Below are positions 8,224 to 17,653 of a stretch of 22,812 nt of DNA, piece by piece. This DNA is from Chara braunii. Lineage: Eukaryota; Streptophyta; Charophyceae; Charales; Characeae. The notes beneath the pieces are model-generated. The model was not told the DNA's origin, searched no databases, and worked only from the letters and a program-made list of their open reading frames with translations. Numbering within the stretch: the first letter of the stretch is position 1; the number at the start of each line of letters is the position of its first letter. The stretch spans positions 2,905,155 to 2,927,966 of the forward strand of contig BFEA01000045.1 of NCBI GenBank assembly GCA_003427395.1, in the 5' to 3' direction. The position numbers and the translations under genes were made by a program.

Positions 8224-9114
8224 ATGGTTGACACCCGTAGTGGGAGAAGTACTAGCCCCTATACCCAGGCTCAACAAGAGCAGATGGCCTCCTTAGTGAA
8301 AGAGAATAGAGAGAGGAAAGAGCTCCTGAAGCAGGCGAAATTGAAAGCAATCGCAGAGGAGCAGGCGGCGAAGATGAAGAAGTTGGAGGAGGAGATGGAG
8401 GAGAAGAAGAAGGCTGCTGAGGAAGAAGCGGCAGCAGAGGAAGCAGAAGAGAGAAGGCGCAGGGAAGAAAAAGGGGAGAGTAGTGGCACGAAGAATGAGG
8501 ATGCAGAGATGGAAAAGAAAATCAACGAGTGGATAGCCAATTTGTCGTTCGGGGAAGATGAAGAGGCACAGTTGTATGTGCCACAGGAGGAGAAGGAGGT
8601 GTTTGCCAAGGCACTAGCAACGATTGAGGACCCCCTAGAACGACAGGAGGCAGAGGAGGAGAAAAAGTTGGAGTGGAAGTTTAGAATGAAGAGGGAGAAA
8701 AAGAGAAGGAGGGAGGAAGTTAATCGGTTGACCACAGAGGTGGAGAAGGTGAGAGCCTTTAGGCAAGGAGTTCAGGCGCAGGCAGATGTTACTGCCAAAA
8801 TGGACAAGATGTTGGGGTACTTGGAGGTGTTGAGTGAGGCTTGGCTAGAGGAACGCCAAGCCAGTTCGGGTCACGATGTGGCCCTGAGTGCCATGTGGTC
8901 AGGGTTTCGAGAGTTTGCGTGCGATATGGTTACCCACGTTGGGGCCAAAGTCAGGCGGTTAAGAGATAATGTGGGGAAGTTTTGTGAAGGCGCCATCGAG
9001 GATGCCAAAGCCGTAGCCACCGTCGAGAGTGAGGCCAGACCCCGCAAGGAACCAGTTAAGCTTAAGTTCCCAGACGCGTACGGCGGGAAGCCTGAGGAGA
9101 ATTTCGATAACTGA
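8224..9114 (+). pseudogene. gag: gag, N-terminal part, ended by an in-frame TGA
   Basis: The start ATG lies in a strong context (ACCATGG). The product begins MVDTRSGRSTSPYTQAQQEQ and continues as a highly charged Glu/Lys/Arg-rich helix (about residues 20-90 and 130-180) with coiled-coil character, then a region ending FPDAYGGKPEENFDN, which leads into the capsid domain. Gag forms the virus-like particle that packages element RNA in the cytoplasm. The frame stops at TGA 9112-9114, but the same frame continues as recognisable gag for another 180 codons, so this is a nonsense mutation and not a true end. The N-terminal style is what I associate with Chara retroelements, from memory. Confidence 0.88.
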
Positions 9115-9666
9115 GAGGCTAGCATAAACAACTATGTTTACTTACAGCATATTGTACAGGACGACCAGGTCCTTGTAGCCTTCCAAACCCTCAAGGAGGA
9201 AGCAGCTAGTTTTGCTAGGTCCCTCACGTGCGCGGCCGATTGCGAAAACAACATGGTCGCTTATTCCAAGGTCACCCCCCTTCCTCAATTCTTCAAGCTC
9301 CTCAGAGAGCGATTCACTGATCTTCGCAGGGGTGTAAGAGCCTCTGACAAACTCCAAACCATCCACTCACGGCAGTGGAGGAGTGCCAAGGCACTCAAGG
9401 CCGTTATGGACGACCTGGTGGCCGTCCCGGACCATGGGGTGACTGAGTCGCAACTGGTCCAACTCTTCTCTCGCACCATGCCAGAGCCCTTACGAGGGCA
9501 TTTCTTTGACAAATCCCAACAGCCCACTATGACGTATGATGTACTGAGTAGAGAAGTGGTGTTGTTCGAAGCAAAGTCAATGCCAGTTTCCACTTTCTGG
9601 CATAAGGACTTAGACAAGGGTAAAAAGTGGAAAGGTCGTACCATTTCAGGGTCAAGGATGACATGA
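9115..9666 (+). pseudogene. gag: gag, capsid-like part after the premature stop
   Basis: It continues the frame of the preceding part. Residues such as NNYVYLQHIVQDDQ, TLKEEAASFARSL, FFKLLRERFTDLRRG and LVQLFSRTMPEPLRGHFF match the pattern of a Ty3/gypsy capsid (retrotransposon gag domain), which mediates particle assembly. An ATG at 9253 opens a shorter frame but is not a natural start. Near 9630 the frame shifts: gag-like sequence continues two bases over, and this frame runs to a spurious TGA at 9664-9666. Confidence 0.85.
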
Positions 9667-10112
9667 TCCTTACATTGGAGGAAGGTGATACTGACGAGGT
9701 CCCGTACAGTCAAATTGAGTGGGGCCTCGAGGAGGAGGACAGTTGCGTGGGACAGGGGAGGTCCTATGCTGTTGTCGCGGCTGGAGGGAGGCCGCAAGGT
9801 AGGGGAGGAGGCCAGGGCCAAAGGGGCCAGGCCATGGGAGGCCGAGGATCGGGCGCACAGGGGGTTGGCGGTCAAGGGAACCGTCAAGCGAGAGGTAGGG
9901 GTCAAGGTCCCCCGCCGAATCGTCAAGGTCCCAGTCGGTCCCCGCAGCAACGAGGTGGCAGGTCACCTCAAAGATCAGGAGGTTGGCACCCAGGCTGGCC
10001 ACAAGGCCGGCCATGGGAAGATCTGGGCCTGGACCAGAAAATTTGGCAGCAGCGAATGGAGCAGGGGTAGTGCATTTACTGTAGTGACCCTGCCCATATG
10101 ATTAAATACTGT
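9627..10112 (+). pseudogene. gag: gag, Gly/Arg/Gln-rich and zinc-knuckle (nucleocapsid) part
   Basis: After an acidic segment (ILTLEEGDTDEV) comes a long Gly/Arg/Gln/Pro-rich region (about 9780-10010), typical of RNA-binding nucleocapsid tails. An in-frame TAG at 10068-10070 precedes a complete CCHC zinc knuckle, CIYCSDPAHMIKYC (10071-10112), spacing CX2CX4HX4C. The knuckle would bind element RNA for packaging. A further TAG at 10168 and a frame change separate this from the protease. Confidence 0.85.
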
Positions 10113-10132
10113 CCCAAGTATAGACAGGCCCG

Positions 10133-10753
10133 GTGGGCTGCCAAAGAGTCAAAAGGCAGCCGCCGGTAGGGGTTGCAACTGCCCCTACTTCTAGGCCATG
10201 TGGGGAAGCGAGCGCGCGCATAGAGGAAACTCCCACACTACATGAGCCTTCGGCAGAGGTTGCAGGCCCGTACCTAGTTAGCTGTCCAGAGACTGTGTGT
10301 GTCAGCGTCTCTCTAGGCACGTCCCACACAGGCGTGGCAAAGGAATTGAAGGAAAGGATGCCTGCCTGGGCTAAGATAAAGAAAGATAGCAAAGGGCAGC
10401 TAGTACTAGTAGATGTAGAGGTTTTCAGGAGTAGAGTTGGGGCCCTTATAGACTCATGGGCTACCCGTAGCTATATCAGCCGTAGGGCGCTGAAGAAGCT
10501 GAGGCTAGGATTGAAAGTCCAGAAATTGGAAGACCCCATAGTTAGTGTCCTCGCAAACAACCGCACTATGCGTGTCGAGGACTACGTAGAGGGAGTCCAG
10601 GCGTACTTTCGCCTAGAGAAAAATGGGAAGGTGGAAAAAGTTTTCCATTCCCTGACTCTCCTCGTTCAGGATGACCTTCCTTTTGACATAGTTCTAGGCA
10701 TGGACTGGGGAGGCAGCAGGGGCCACACTCCACTTGGGAGAACACGAGTGTAG
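10133..10753 (+). pseudogene. pol: Protease with altered active-site triplet (DSW)
   Basis: About 100 residues of linker lead to the aspartic protease. The catalytic loop reads ALIDSWATRSYIS (Asp codon 10451-10453) where retropepsins need D-S/T-G; the Gly is replaced by Trp (TGG at 10457-10459). The flap and second hydrophobic motif are present (FDIVLGMDW). Loss of that Gly should abolish activity because it shapes the active-site dyad. A +1 frameshift near 10710, right after GMDW, moves the continuation to the RT frame. Confidence 0.88.
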
Positions 10754-12206
10754 GCTCCCTAGTCCGTCAGGCGAGGTTAAGACAACTCGTCTGTTCCATG
10801 TGTCAGGAGTGGACAACTCGCTGGCACATTGCTGTCTCAGTGCTCCCGCGTTCGCGCGATTGGTGAAAAAAGAGCAGTTAGAGGATCAGGTCTTTGTAGT
10901 TTATGTTAGACCTGTCACTGAGGCCAAGGAAGAGGTGAGTTCCACAGATCCAACCATAGCCAAGCTGCTGGAAGAGTTCAAAGACTTATCTGAGTTGCCG
11001 ACAGGAATAGTGTCGCGGCCGATCCAGCACAGGATAGAGATAGAGCCTGGCAGCAGGACTCCTAAGGGAGCAGTCTACAGGATGTCCCCTAGAGAGTTAG
11101 AGGAGCCGTGCAAGCAGTTAGACGAACTCCTTGAGAAAGGTTGGATCAGGCCCAGTTCGTCTCCTTTTGGAGCACCTGTTTTGTTTGTCCCCAAAAAGGA
11201 AGGAGAGTTGCGCATGTGTATAGATTATAGGGGTCTGAATGCTATCACAGTCAAGAATGTTGAACCACTGCCCAGGATAGACGATCTCTTAGATCGGGTG
11301 CAGGGTTGTAAGTATTTCTCCAAGATAGATTTGAAGTCCGGTTACCATCAGATAGAAGTCCATCCTGATGACCAGTACAAGACTGTGTTCCGGACTCGTT
11401 ATGGGCATTATGAGTTTATAGTGATGCCCTTTGGACTGACCAATGCGCCAGCTACGTTTCAGCGTTGTATGAATGATCTGTTTAGACCTTGGTTGGATAG
11501 GTTCGCCATAGTTTACTTAGACGACATCCTAGTATTCAATAGGACCCTCCAGGAGCACCAGGGTCATCTGAGGCAGGTCTTGGAGAAGCTGAGAGAAGCT
11601 AACTTCAAGATCAATGCAAAGAAGCGTGAGTGGGCCAAGACACAAGTCCTGTACTTGGGCCACGTGTTAGACGGAGATGGCATTAAGCCAGAGGACATCA
11701 AAATCGCAGCAATTAGAGACTGGCCGACGCCCCGCACATTGACAGAGTTGCGGTCGTTTGTGGGCTTAGCTAATTACTACAGGAAGTTCGTGAGGAACTT
11801 CTCCACTATTGCCGCTCCCTTGCGCAGGTTGCTCAAGAAAGAGGCAATCTGGCAATGGGATAAGGACTGTACGTCTGCGCTAAAGAAATTAAAGCGTGTG
11901 TTGATGGAGTACCCTGTCCTCAAAGTAGCAGATCCGTCTTTGCCATTTGTCGTCACCACGGACGCGAGTCAATATGGAATAGGTGTCGTGTTGCAGCGGG
12001 ACGATGGCAATGGCTACAAACCCGTAGAGTTCATGTCATCGAGGATGCCCTCAGAGAAGGTTGCTACCTCGACGTATGAGAGAGAACTCTACACTCTCAG
12101 GCAGGCCTTAGAGCACTGGAAGCATTACCTGCTTGGGAGGCACTTCAAAGTGTATTCAGACCATGAGACCCTTCGATGGCTGAAGACAGGCAAAGATGAC
12201 ACCTAA
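10734..12206 (+). pseudogene. pol: Reverse transcriptase and RNase H
   Basis: This is the longest frame of the element, 490 residues. It starts inside the protease-RT connector (GEHECRLPSPSG), so its ATG is not a true start. RT motifs are all present: QHRIEIEPGS, KGWIRPSSSPFGAPVLFVPKK, MCIDYRGLNA, FSKIDLKSGYHQI, MPFGLTNAPATFQ and the catalytic VYLDDILVF (YLDD at 11514-11525). RNase H follows with TTDASQYGIG (Asp codon 11961), the YERELYTLRQALEHW glutamate motif and VYSDHETLRWL. The frame is broken by a +1 shift near 12195, which puts the last RNase H Asp (VVADAPSRR) in the next frame. This part would copy element RNA to cDNA and degrade the template; it looks intact in itself. Confidence 0.95.
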
Positions 12207-13098
12207 GTTGACTAGGTGGGCCGCTGAGATAGACCAGTATGACTTTGAGCTCAAGCCAGTAAGGGGCAAGTACAATGTAGTTGCGGATGCTCCGAGTAGG
12301 AGATCGGACTACTTTGGAGCCATAGTTCACTATCTGGACATAGGGAGTGACCTGCAAGAGAAAGTTAGACAGGCGTATGCACATGACCCCATCTATAGCG
12401 ACCTCCTCAAGAAAGTTAAGGAGGCCCCACAGACTGAGCCAGATAACCGTACTACAGAGGGTTTGCTATTTGAGAAGACTAATGTATTCGACCGCCTATG
12501 CATTCCCAACAATGAGGAAATCCGCAGTCTGATCCTAGGGGAATGCCATGATACAGAGGGACACTTCGTTTGGCAGCAGACATTAGCCAACCTTATCCAC
12601 GCGTATACATGGCCAGAAATGAAGAATGACTGCATAGAGTATGTCCGCAGTTGTAAAGTCCGTCAGAGGAATAAGACCACAATGCGTGCCCCTCTAGGTC
12701 TTCTCAGACCCTTGCCTATCCCAGACCAGCCTGGACATTCAGTCTCCATTGACTTTATGGATGCCGATGTCAAGAGTAGACACGGAAAGAGCCAAGTCAT
12801 AGTTGTAGTTGACAGATTTAGCAAGTATGCTATTTTTGTTCCTTTGCCTGCAGAGGCACGCACAGAGTTAGTGATTCAGAAGTTTTTCGATTTTTGGGTT
12901 AGTGAGCATGGAGTCCCGTTGTCCATAGTTAGCGATAGAGATAGTCGCTTCACCAGCCAAAATTGGCAGGAACTCATGAGAGTTTATGGATCAAAGTTGT
13001 TGATGTCGTCTGGCCGCCATCTAGAAACTAACGGTCAGACCGAGCAGATGAACAAGATCCTGCAGCAAGTTCTGCGCATGTACATTAGACCAGATTAG
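12196..13098 (+). pseudogene. pol: RNase H end and integrase zinc-binding and catalytic core
   Basis: The first residues complete RNase H (LTRWAAEIDQYDFEL, VVADAPSRR). The integrase HHCC domain has H-x4-H (HDTEGH) and the first Cys (RSC), but the second Cys is Arg (SCKVRQRN, CGT at 12661-12663), which should disrupt zinc binding. The catalytic DDE triad is visible: Asp in SIDFMDA (12751), Asp in VSDRDSRF (12934) and Glu in NGQTEQMN (13042). A TAG at 13096-13098 interrupts the domain and the same frame continues at once as integrase (INWDEMLP). The enzyme would insert cDNA into the host chromosome. Confidence 0.93.
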
Positions 13099-13839
13099 AT
13101 TAACTGGGACGAGATGTTACCCAAGGTAGCCAGTGCATACAATAACAGCGTGCATTTGTCCACCTGTCACACTCCCAACGAATTGCACAAGTCCTTTAGA
13201 CCGCGTAGACCGTTTGAGGGACTAAACCGGGATCAGATTCATAGGCTACCGCCCGGTACCGGGGAGTTCGCGATACAACACGAGAAAGAGATAGCGACTG
13301 TTGTTGAGAACCTCAAGAAGGACCAGCACCGCATGATAGAACAGGCTAATAAGCACCGTTGCCCGTCGCAGTTTCAGGTAGGCGACCTGGCCTGGGTCAA
13401 GTCTAAAGAGTTTGCACTTGAGGAGAACATCTCGCAGAAGTTACTGCCCGCATATAGAGGACCATGGCCGATTTTGGAAGTTAAGGGCGGAGAGGATGGA
13501 CCGTCCTACACCGCAGAGATACCAGCACACCTCCACACCTACCCTGTATTTCACGCCTCAAAGTTACTGCCGTGTGTCACAAGTCAGCAGTTTCCCTCTA
13601 GACGGTCCATGATCCCTCCGGACATGGACAAAAGATATGACATTGACGGCATTGTAGGTGAAGCTGTGTTTAGGACAATAGGTAGAGGTCGTCCACAGAA
13701 GCAGCATAAGGTCCGGTTTGCATGTCAGGAACCGGAGGATGACCACTGGTTCACGAGATCAGAATTTCTAGAGACAACTCCCGATATCGTTAGAGCCTAC
13801 GAAAGAGATCAGAAAGGTAAAGGTCCTGCCTTGGACTGA
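13099..13839 (+). pseudogene. pol: Integrase C-terminus with GPY/F and chromo-like domain
   Basis: In frame with the preceding part after its TAG. It starts with the end of the catalytic domain (VASAYNNSVHLSTCHTP), then a DNA-binding region with GDLAWVKSKEF and the GPY/F-type motif YRGPWPILEV. VFHASKLLPC follows, then a C-terminal module (about 13630-13800) with YDIDGIVGEAVF, HKVRFA, DDHWFTRSEFLETTP and RAYERD. The spacing of a beta-strand, a central KVRF strand, a D-x-W-x motif and a helix matches chromodomains that target chromoviruses to marked chromatin; it is divergent, so I call it chromo-like. The TGA at 13837-13839 appears to be the true end, 38 bp before the 3' LTR. Confidence 0.88.
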
Positions 13840-13877
13840 GTTATTCTCGGAGGACCTCGAATTTAGGCCGCCGGGAG

Positions 13878-14413
13878 TGAAACGGTATTCACCACTTCGC
13901 AGTAGCTGATGCAGATTCCAGGGCTCGATCCCTAGTCCCCACCTTACCTGTGTACAGTATTTGTGTCGACCCCTAGAGTTGAACCCGCGACCTGTGTATT
14001 TGTAACAGTCGGTAGGTCGTCGTAGGGTCTATAGGTAGCAGGGGTTCGATTTGTAGACCTGTCGAGTAGGAGTCTTAGTCAGGTATAGAAGTCGTAGCTG
14101 TAGTTTTCTCGAAAGGTCAAGGTCGTAGCTGTTACAGTCCAGAAGGGTCAAGTTGTAGCTGCTACAGTCACGAAAGGCCAAGTCTACGGCCTTCCGGAAG
14201 GTCCCAGCAGTGGCCGTTAGAAGTTGCCTACATTAGACTGAGGCAAGTGGGCAAGTGGTGAGGCAAGTGGTGGAGTCTGCCCGTGTTGAGTCAGCAGTCT
14301 CGGTCCTAGGCAATCTGGTCCAGTCAAGCAAGTACCGCATACGACTGTGTGCACTTTGGGCATGGGAAAGGGCCAGACCAACGAGCTGCAAAAATATAAA
14401 TCAAGAGGCAGCG
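13878..14413 (+). repeat. 3' LTR, first part (U3)
   Basis: Starts TGAAACGG like the 5' LTR and aligns without indels to 5889-6424 (constant offset 7989). Differences include G/A and C/T changes concentrated near the TATA box. The preceding GGCCGCCGGGAG may be the polypurine tract remnant. The LTR stops abruptly 13 bp after its TATAAA (14395-14400), where the nested insertion begins. Confidence 0.95.
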
Positions 14414-14414
14414 T

Positions 14415-15078
14415 TGTCGAGCGCACCGGTCCGGCTCCGCACAAGGCAGCGCGGGACCCTCCCGGCCGCGTCACGCAGGAGTTGGTTTTAATCCTCGTCG
14501 CGAATGTACATGGAGCTTCCGCTAGCCGCTCCGGCCGAGTGCGCCAGCCATACCTCTCGCGAGCCCCTACGACAGGATAGGGCCTACGCGAGGCACGAGT
14601 TACCTCCACCTTACGAGAGTTGTCACCTCCCTTCGGTGGGCGTATTACCAGTCCACAGTACGAAAGCTGATCAGTTGCAATCGCAGAGGTGGACCAGCCG
14701 AGAGTGTTTCTTGTTCGCTGTAGCATAGGGGGTACGCGTGGTATTACACCTCTATTGGACCCGTACGCGAACCGACACCTTGGGGGGCTGAAGTCCCAAG
14801 CGCGGTCCGTCGTCGGTCGACTCTGGATGTATCCCACTCACCACGCGCACACCACATTACGAACGCAAAAATAAAACACACACACATACACAACACACGC
14901 ACGAGACGACGCAACACAAGCAACGCGACAAGACTCCTAGTCCCTTAGTAGCCAACCCATAACTATCCGATGCGGAAATAGGCGTTTACGCGTGAGACTT
15001 GGTATAAAATCCCGCGGTCGCAGGGCCTACTCATATCGACTCGCAATGCAAGCGTACACAAGCAGTCGCAATGATGGC
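14415..15078. other. Left part of nested insertion, no gene
   Basis: GC-rich unique sequence with a short CA-rich stretch (14875-14905) and, near its right end, the first of two TATA-bearing segments (14955-15085). Minus-strand frames here only extend LTR shadow frames. Nothing resembles a protein family. Confidence 0.6.
15003..15008 (+). promoter_or_regulatory. TATA-like element 1 in a duplicated segment
   Basis: TATAAA in the context GGTATAAAATCCCGCGG. The surrounding 14955-15085 resembles 15508-15625: shared CCCATAACTA, a GCG-rich stretch, GGTATAAA, then CGCA/TGCA and GCCTA. Promoter function is inferred only. Confidence 0.4.
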
Positions 15079-15806
15079 GTACTATGTAGTACCCATACTC
15101 GTGCGGTCCTCGTTAATCTCGAGGGTCGCATTCGACACTCAAGTATCGGCTGACACGCGCCTTGAGGGTTAATCTCTCGACGCTAGACAACCGCCAAATG
15201 CGGTTGAAAACCACACCCTCTTCTGCACCTTGCGGAGAGTGGGTGGTACACAGGTTCATATCTGTGGTGGCAATCGTCTCTTATGGCCTTGGCGTCCAAC
15301 TCCATCACCTAGGGCCCGGAAAGAAGTCAAGGGGTTTGACTTTGACGGCTGCCACGGACTACAACGCCCAACTATCATAACTCTTAAAAAGCAAAAATGA
15401 ACCGAAGGCCTCCCTATCCCAAGGTCACAACCTTGGGTAACTTTTTCGATTGGCACCAGCGGCCTATACTGATCCGGAACACTCATGCATATGTACGAAT
15501 CCCTTGATCCCATAACTAAACACTAGGACGGCGAAACGTTGCGCGCAGGATTTTGGTATAAAGTTGCGCGACTGCAAGCCTATCCTACACCAACCGGCGA
15601 TGCCAGTCATACGCGGTAATCGCAGTTCCGGCCTCGCGATATTGAATGGCTGAAGGAATATATCGTGAGGGGCTACCCTTCACGATATTGAACGGCTGAA
15701 GGACATGTCGTTCAGCCGTCGCAACATTTCAACCCTTAGGGTTGGGTGTCTCGACAGGCAGGGCAGATAGGCTCTGCGCGAGGGGAGGTTCCCTCCCTGC
15801 AGAGTC
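15079..15806. repeat. Hairpin-rich block
   Basis: Perfect or near-perfect short-loop inverted repeats lie at 15079-15092 (GTACTA, TG, TAGTAC), 15188-15204 (AACCGC/GCGGTT), 15324-15342 (AAGTCAA/TTGACTT), 15418-15437 (CCCAAGGT, CACA, ACCTTGGG), 15660-15688 (12-bp arms, one G.T), 15692-15719 (ACGGCTGAA/TTCAGCCGT), 15730-15744 (CAACCCT/AGGGTTG) and 15771-15806 (GCTCTGC/GCAGAGT). A 46-bp direct repeat around GATATTGAA (about 15637 and 15683) overlaps two of them. No coding sequence. A structured RNA or hairpin-bearing DNA is possible. Confidence 0.7.
15557..15562 (+). promoter_or_regulatory. TATA-like element 2 in a duplicated segment
   Basis: TATAAA in TTTGGTATAAAGTTGCGCG, 554 bp downstream of the first and in a related context. 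See element 1. Confidence 0.4.
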
Positions 15807-15839
15807 TAGGGCTTGGGGTGTCCTGGACAAGGACCTTGA

Positions 15840-16600
15840 ATCCCGGCCCACGACTAACGTCCGACTAAGAAATCCGTAAGAAGTACACAACGACATAAAG
15901 GGGGGTTCCTTCCCTCTCTCAGCCCCAACTCCGATTTTTACCCTTAGCCTTAATACGCGGGCCCCTCAGGCCACGCGAACTCCCAGCATAGGTGCACCTA
16001 TATTTTTTATACAGATATAAGGGGGAATAAGTATGTGACGATCACTTCTCACAATCACGGTGGGACTCCTCACAACCATATGTATATATGTGATCGCAGG
16101 CAGTCAAATCCAGAATCCGACACACAGAACACACCTGCAATCACATCAAAGAATCAAACAAGGTCCACACACTTCACGGAGTCAACCCCAACCTCGCTTT
16201 AACCATGCAAACCCCAGCCTCTTGTCCAACCAACCATACTTAAATACTCAGCACCTTTGTTAAATGGCCATTCAATAAAAGTCCGGGTGAAACCTTAACA
16301 AACAATAAAAATCACCAGGGCAAAAGCCTTTTAGGTTGAGTATTGAGGGTGAATTGGAATTGAGTCGTAAACCGACGAATCGGGAACCTGTTATCAGTGA
16401 TAACAGAAGGTGATCCTCAAGGGATCAAGCTGAATCTAGTCCAAGTCCTGAAATCAATCGGCCAAGAGGACCTGTAACACAAGACAGGCCAATCCCCAGG
16501 CTAAATCTATAAGTCAAATGGAGAATAATCTCCATATCACGATCTTACTCAACTCACTCTAGTTAACTAAGCCTAAGTCTACCTCTAAGCAAGTGCCGCG
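15840..16600. other. AT-richer non-coding stretch with small hairpins
   Basis: Composition changes from GC-rich to AT-richer near 15880-16000 and stays so to about 18560. Three clean hairpins lie at 16388-16406 (CTGTTATC, AGT, GATAACAG), 16411-16427 (TGATCC/GGATCA) and 16518-16535 (ATGGAGA, ATAA, TCTCCAT). No gene is recognised. Confidence 0.6.
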
Positions 16601-16609
16601 GAAAAAGTA

Positions 16610-16985
16610 GACCTTTGGCAGAATCTCCTCCATACTGAGTGAATTGCCAAAATTGCCACCTGTCGAAATATAATCTAACTCCTTTAAACTGAGAGAAATT
16701 TCGGCAGCGCTTCCCGTAGGAAAAGTGTCTTTTAAGAATTTTGAAAACAAAAATAGTTTTTGACTTTCCAAAGTCAATTTTTTGTCTAACTCCCTGAATT
16801 AGCAAAAATTTGGGCAGCACTCTCTTTAGGAAAGGAGACTTCCCAAATTTTTACTAAGCCATGTATGAGAGTCAGACAAGTTTGAACTTTGGGAAGTCAA
16901 AATTTGACTAACTCCTTGGATTTGCAGAAATTTCGGCAACGCTTCCCGTAGAGAAAGTGGCTTACCAAGATTTATACAAGCCCAA
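16610..16985. repeat. Diverged tandem repeats, about 85-122 bp, four copies
   Basis: A TTTCGGCAGCGCTTCCCGTA-like core recurs near 16614 (TTTGGCAGAATCTCC), 16699, 16809 and 16930. The last three are each preceded by a CTAACTCC start (near 16677, 16784 and 16907). Between cores are AT-rich spacers, in two cases with GACTTTCCAAAGTC-like inverted repeats. Short minus-strand frames across it have no family match. A similar GGCAG...CTCCC motif exists, as I remember, in non-coding parts of some plant LTR retrotransposons; this is unverified. Confidence 0.7.
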
Positions 16986-17273
16986 CTATAATAAATGATC
17001 TCAGAAAATGCAAAAATTGATCTAAGTAAAATAAAGTTAACTCAGAAAATGCAGAAATCGAAACTAACTCTTATGGCTCTAGCACGTGGCGAGCAACTAA
17101 AGCAACTACCTGTCAAACTGAAACTCAAACTAGGTAGTCATCTTACTTAGCCACATGCAAGCCAAACCACAAGGGTGAGTACTCTCACCAACCCAATTTA
17201 CCTTTAGCAAACAATAGTTCATAGTCTTTCAATGATTTAGCTCCTTATACCCTGCTTACATAGGGCATTGAGA
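16986..17273. other. Spacer between tandem repeats and hairpin array
   Basis: AT-rich, no gene and no clear repeat beyond a duplicated CTCAGAAAATGCA (near 17001 and 17041). Confidence 0.5.
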
Positions 17274-17605
17274 TTGGTCATTCGTCTTAGAAACAATGCC
17301 AACTCTCTGCCTTAGTTATACACGAACAGGCTGCACAACTACTTTTCTCTTCATTGGGCATATGACTAAGTCATTCGTCTTAGAAACAGTGTTTGGTCGC
17401 CCTGAACTGTTTCAATAGCCAAGTTATATATACTTCTCTGATTTAATCTTCGAAAGCGAGCGTAGGGCTGAGCCATTCGTCTTAGAAACAATGCTCAGCC
17501 TGCCCAGGTTACCTTCAGTTATAACTCTCAGTTATGCTCTCTTCATTTGTGATAAGGCTATAGTCAGACCATTCGTCTTAGAAACAATGTCTGGCTAGCC
17601 TTGTT

Positions 17606-17653
<48 letters not shown>

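Noticed and set aside
8271-8735. Minus-strand frame of 154 codons opposite gag
   Set aside because: Ser/Phe-rich shadow of the Glu/Lys-rich gag coding strand.
9285-9950. Minus-strand frame of 221 codons opposite gag
   Set aside because: No recognisable domain; the plus strand carries clear gag capsid and Gly/Arg-rich sequence.
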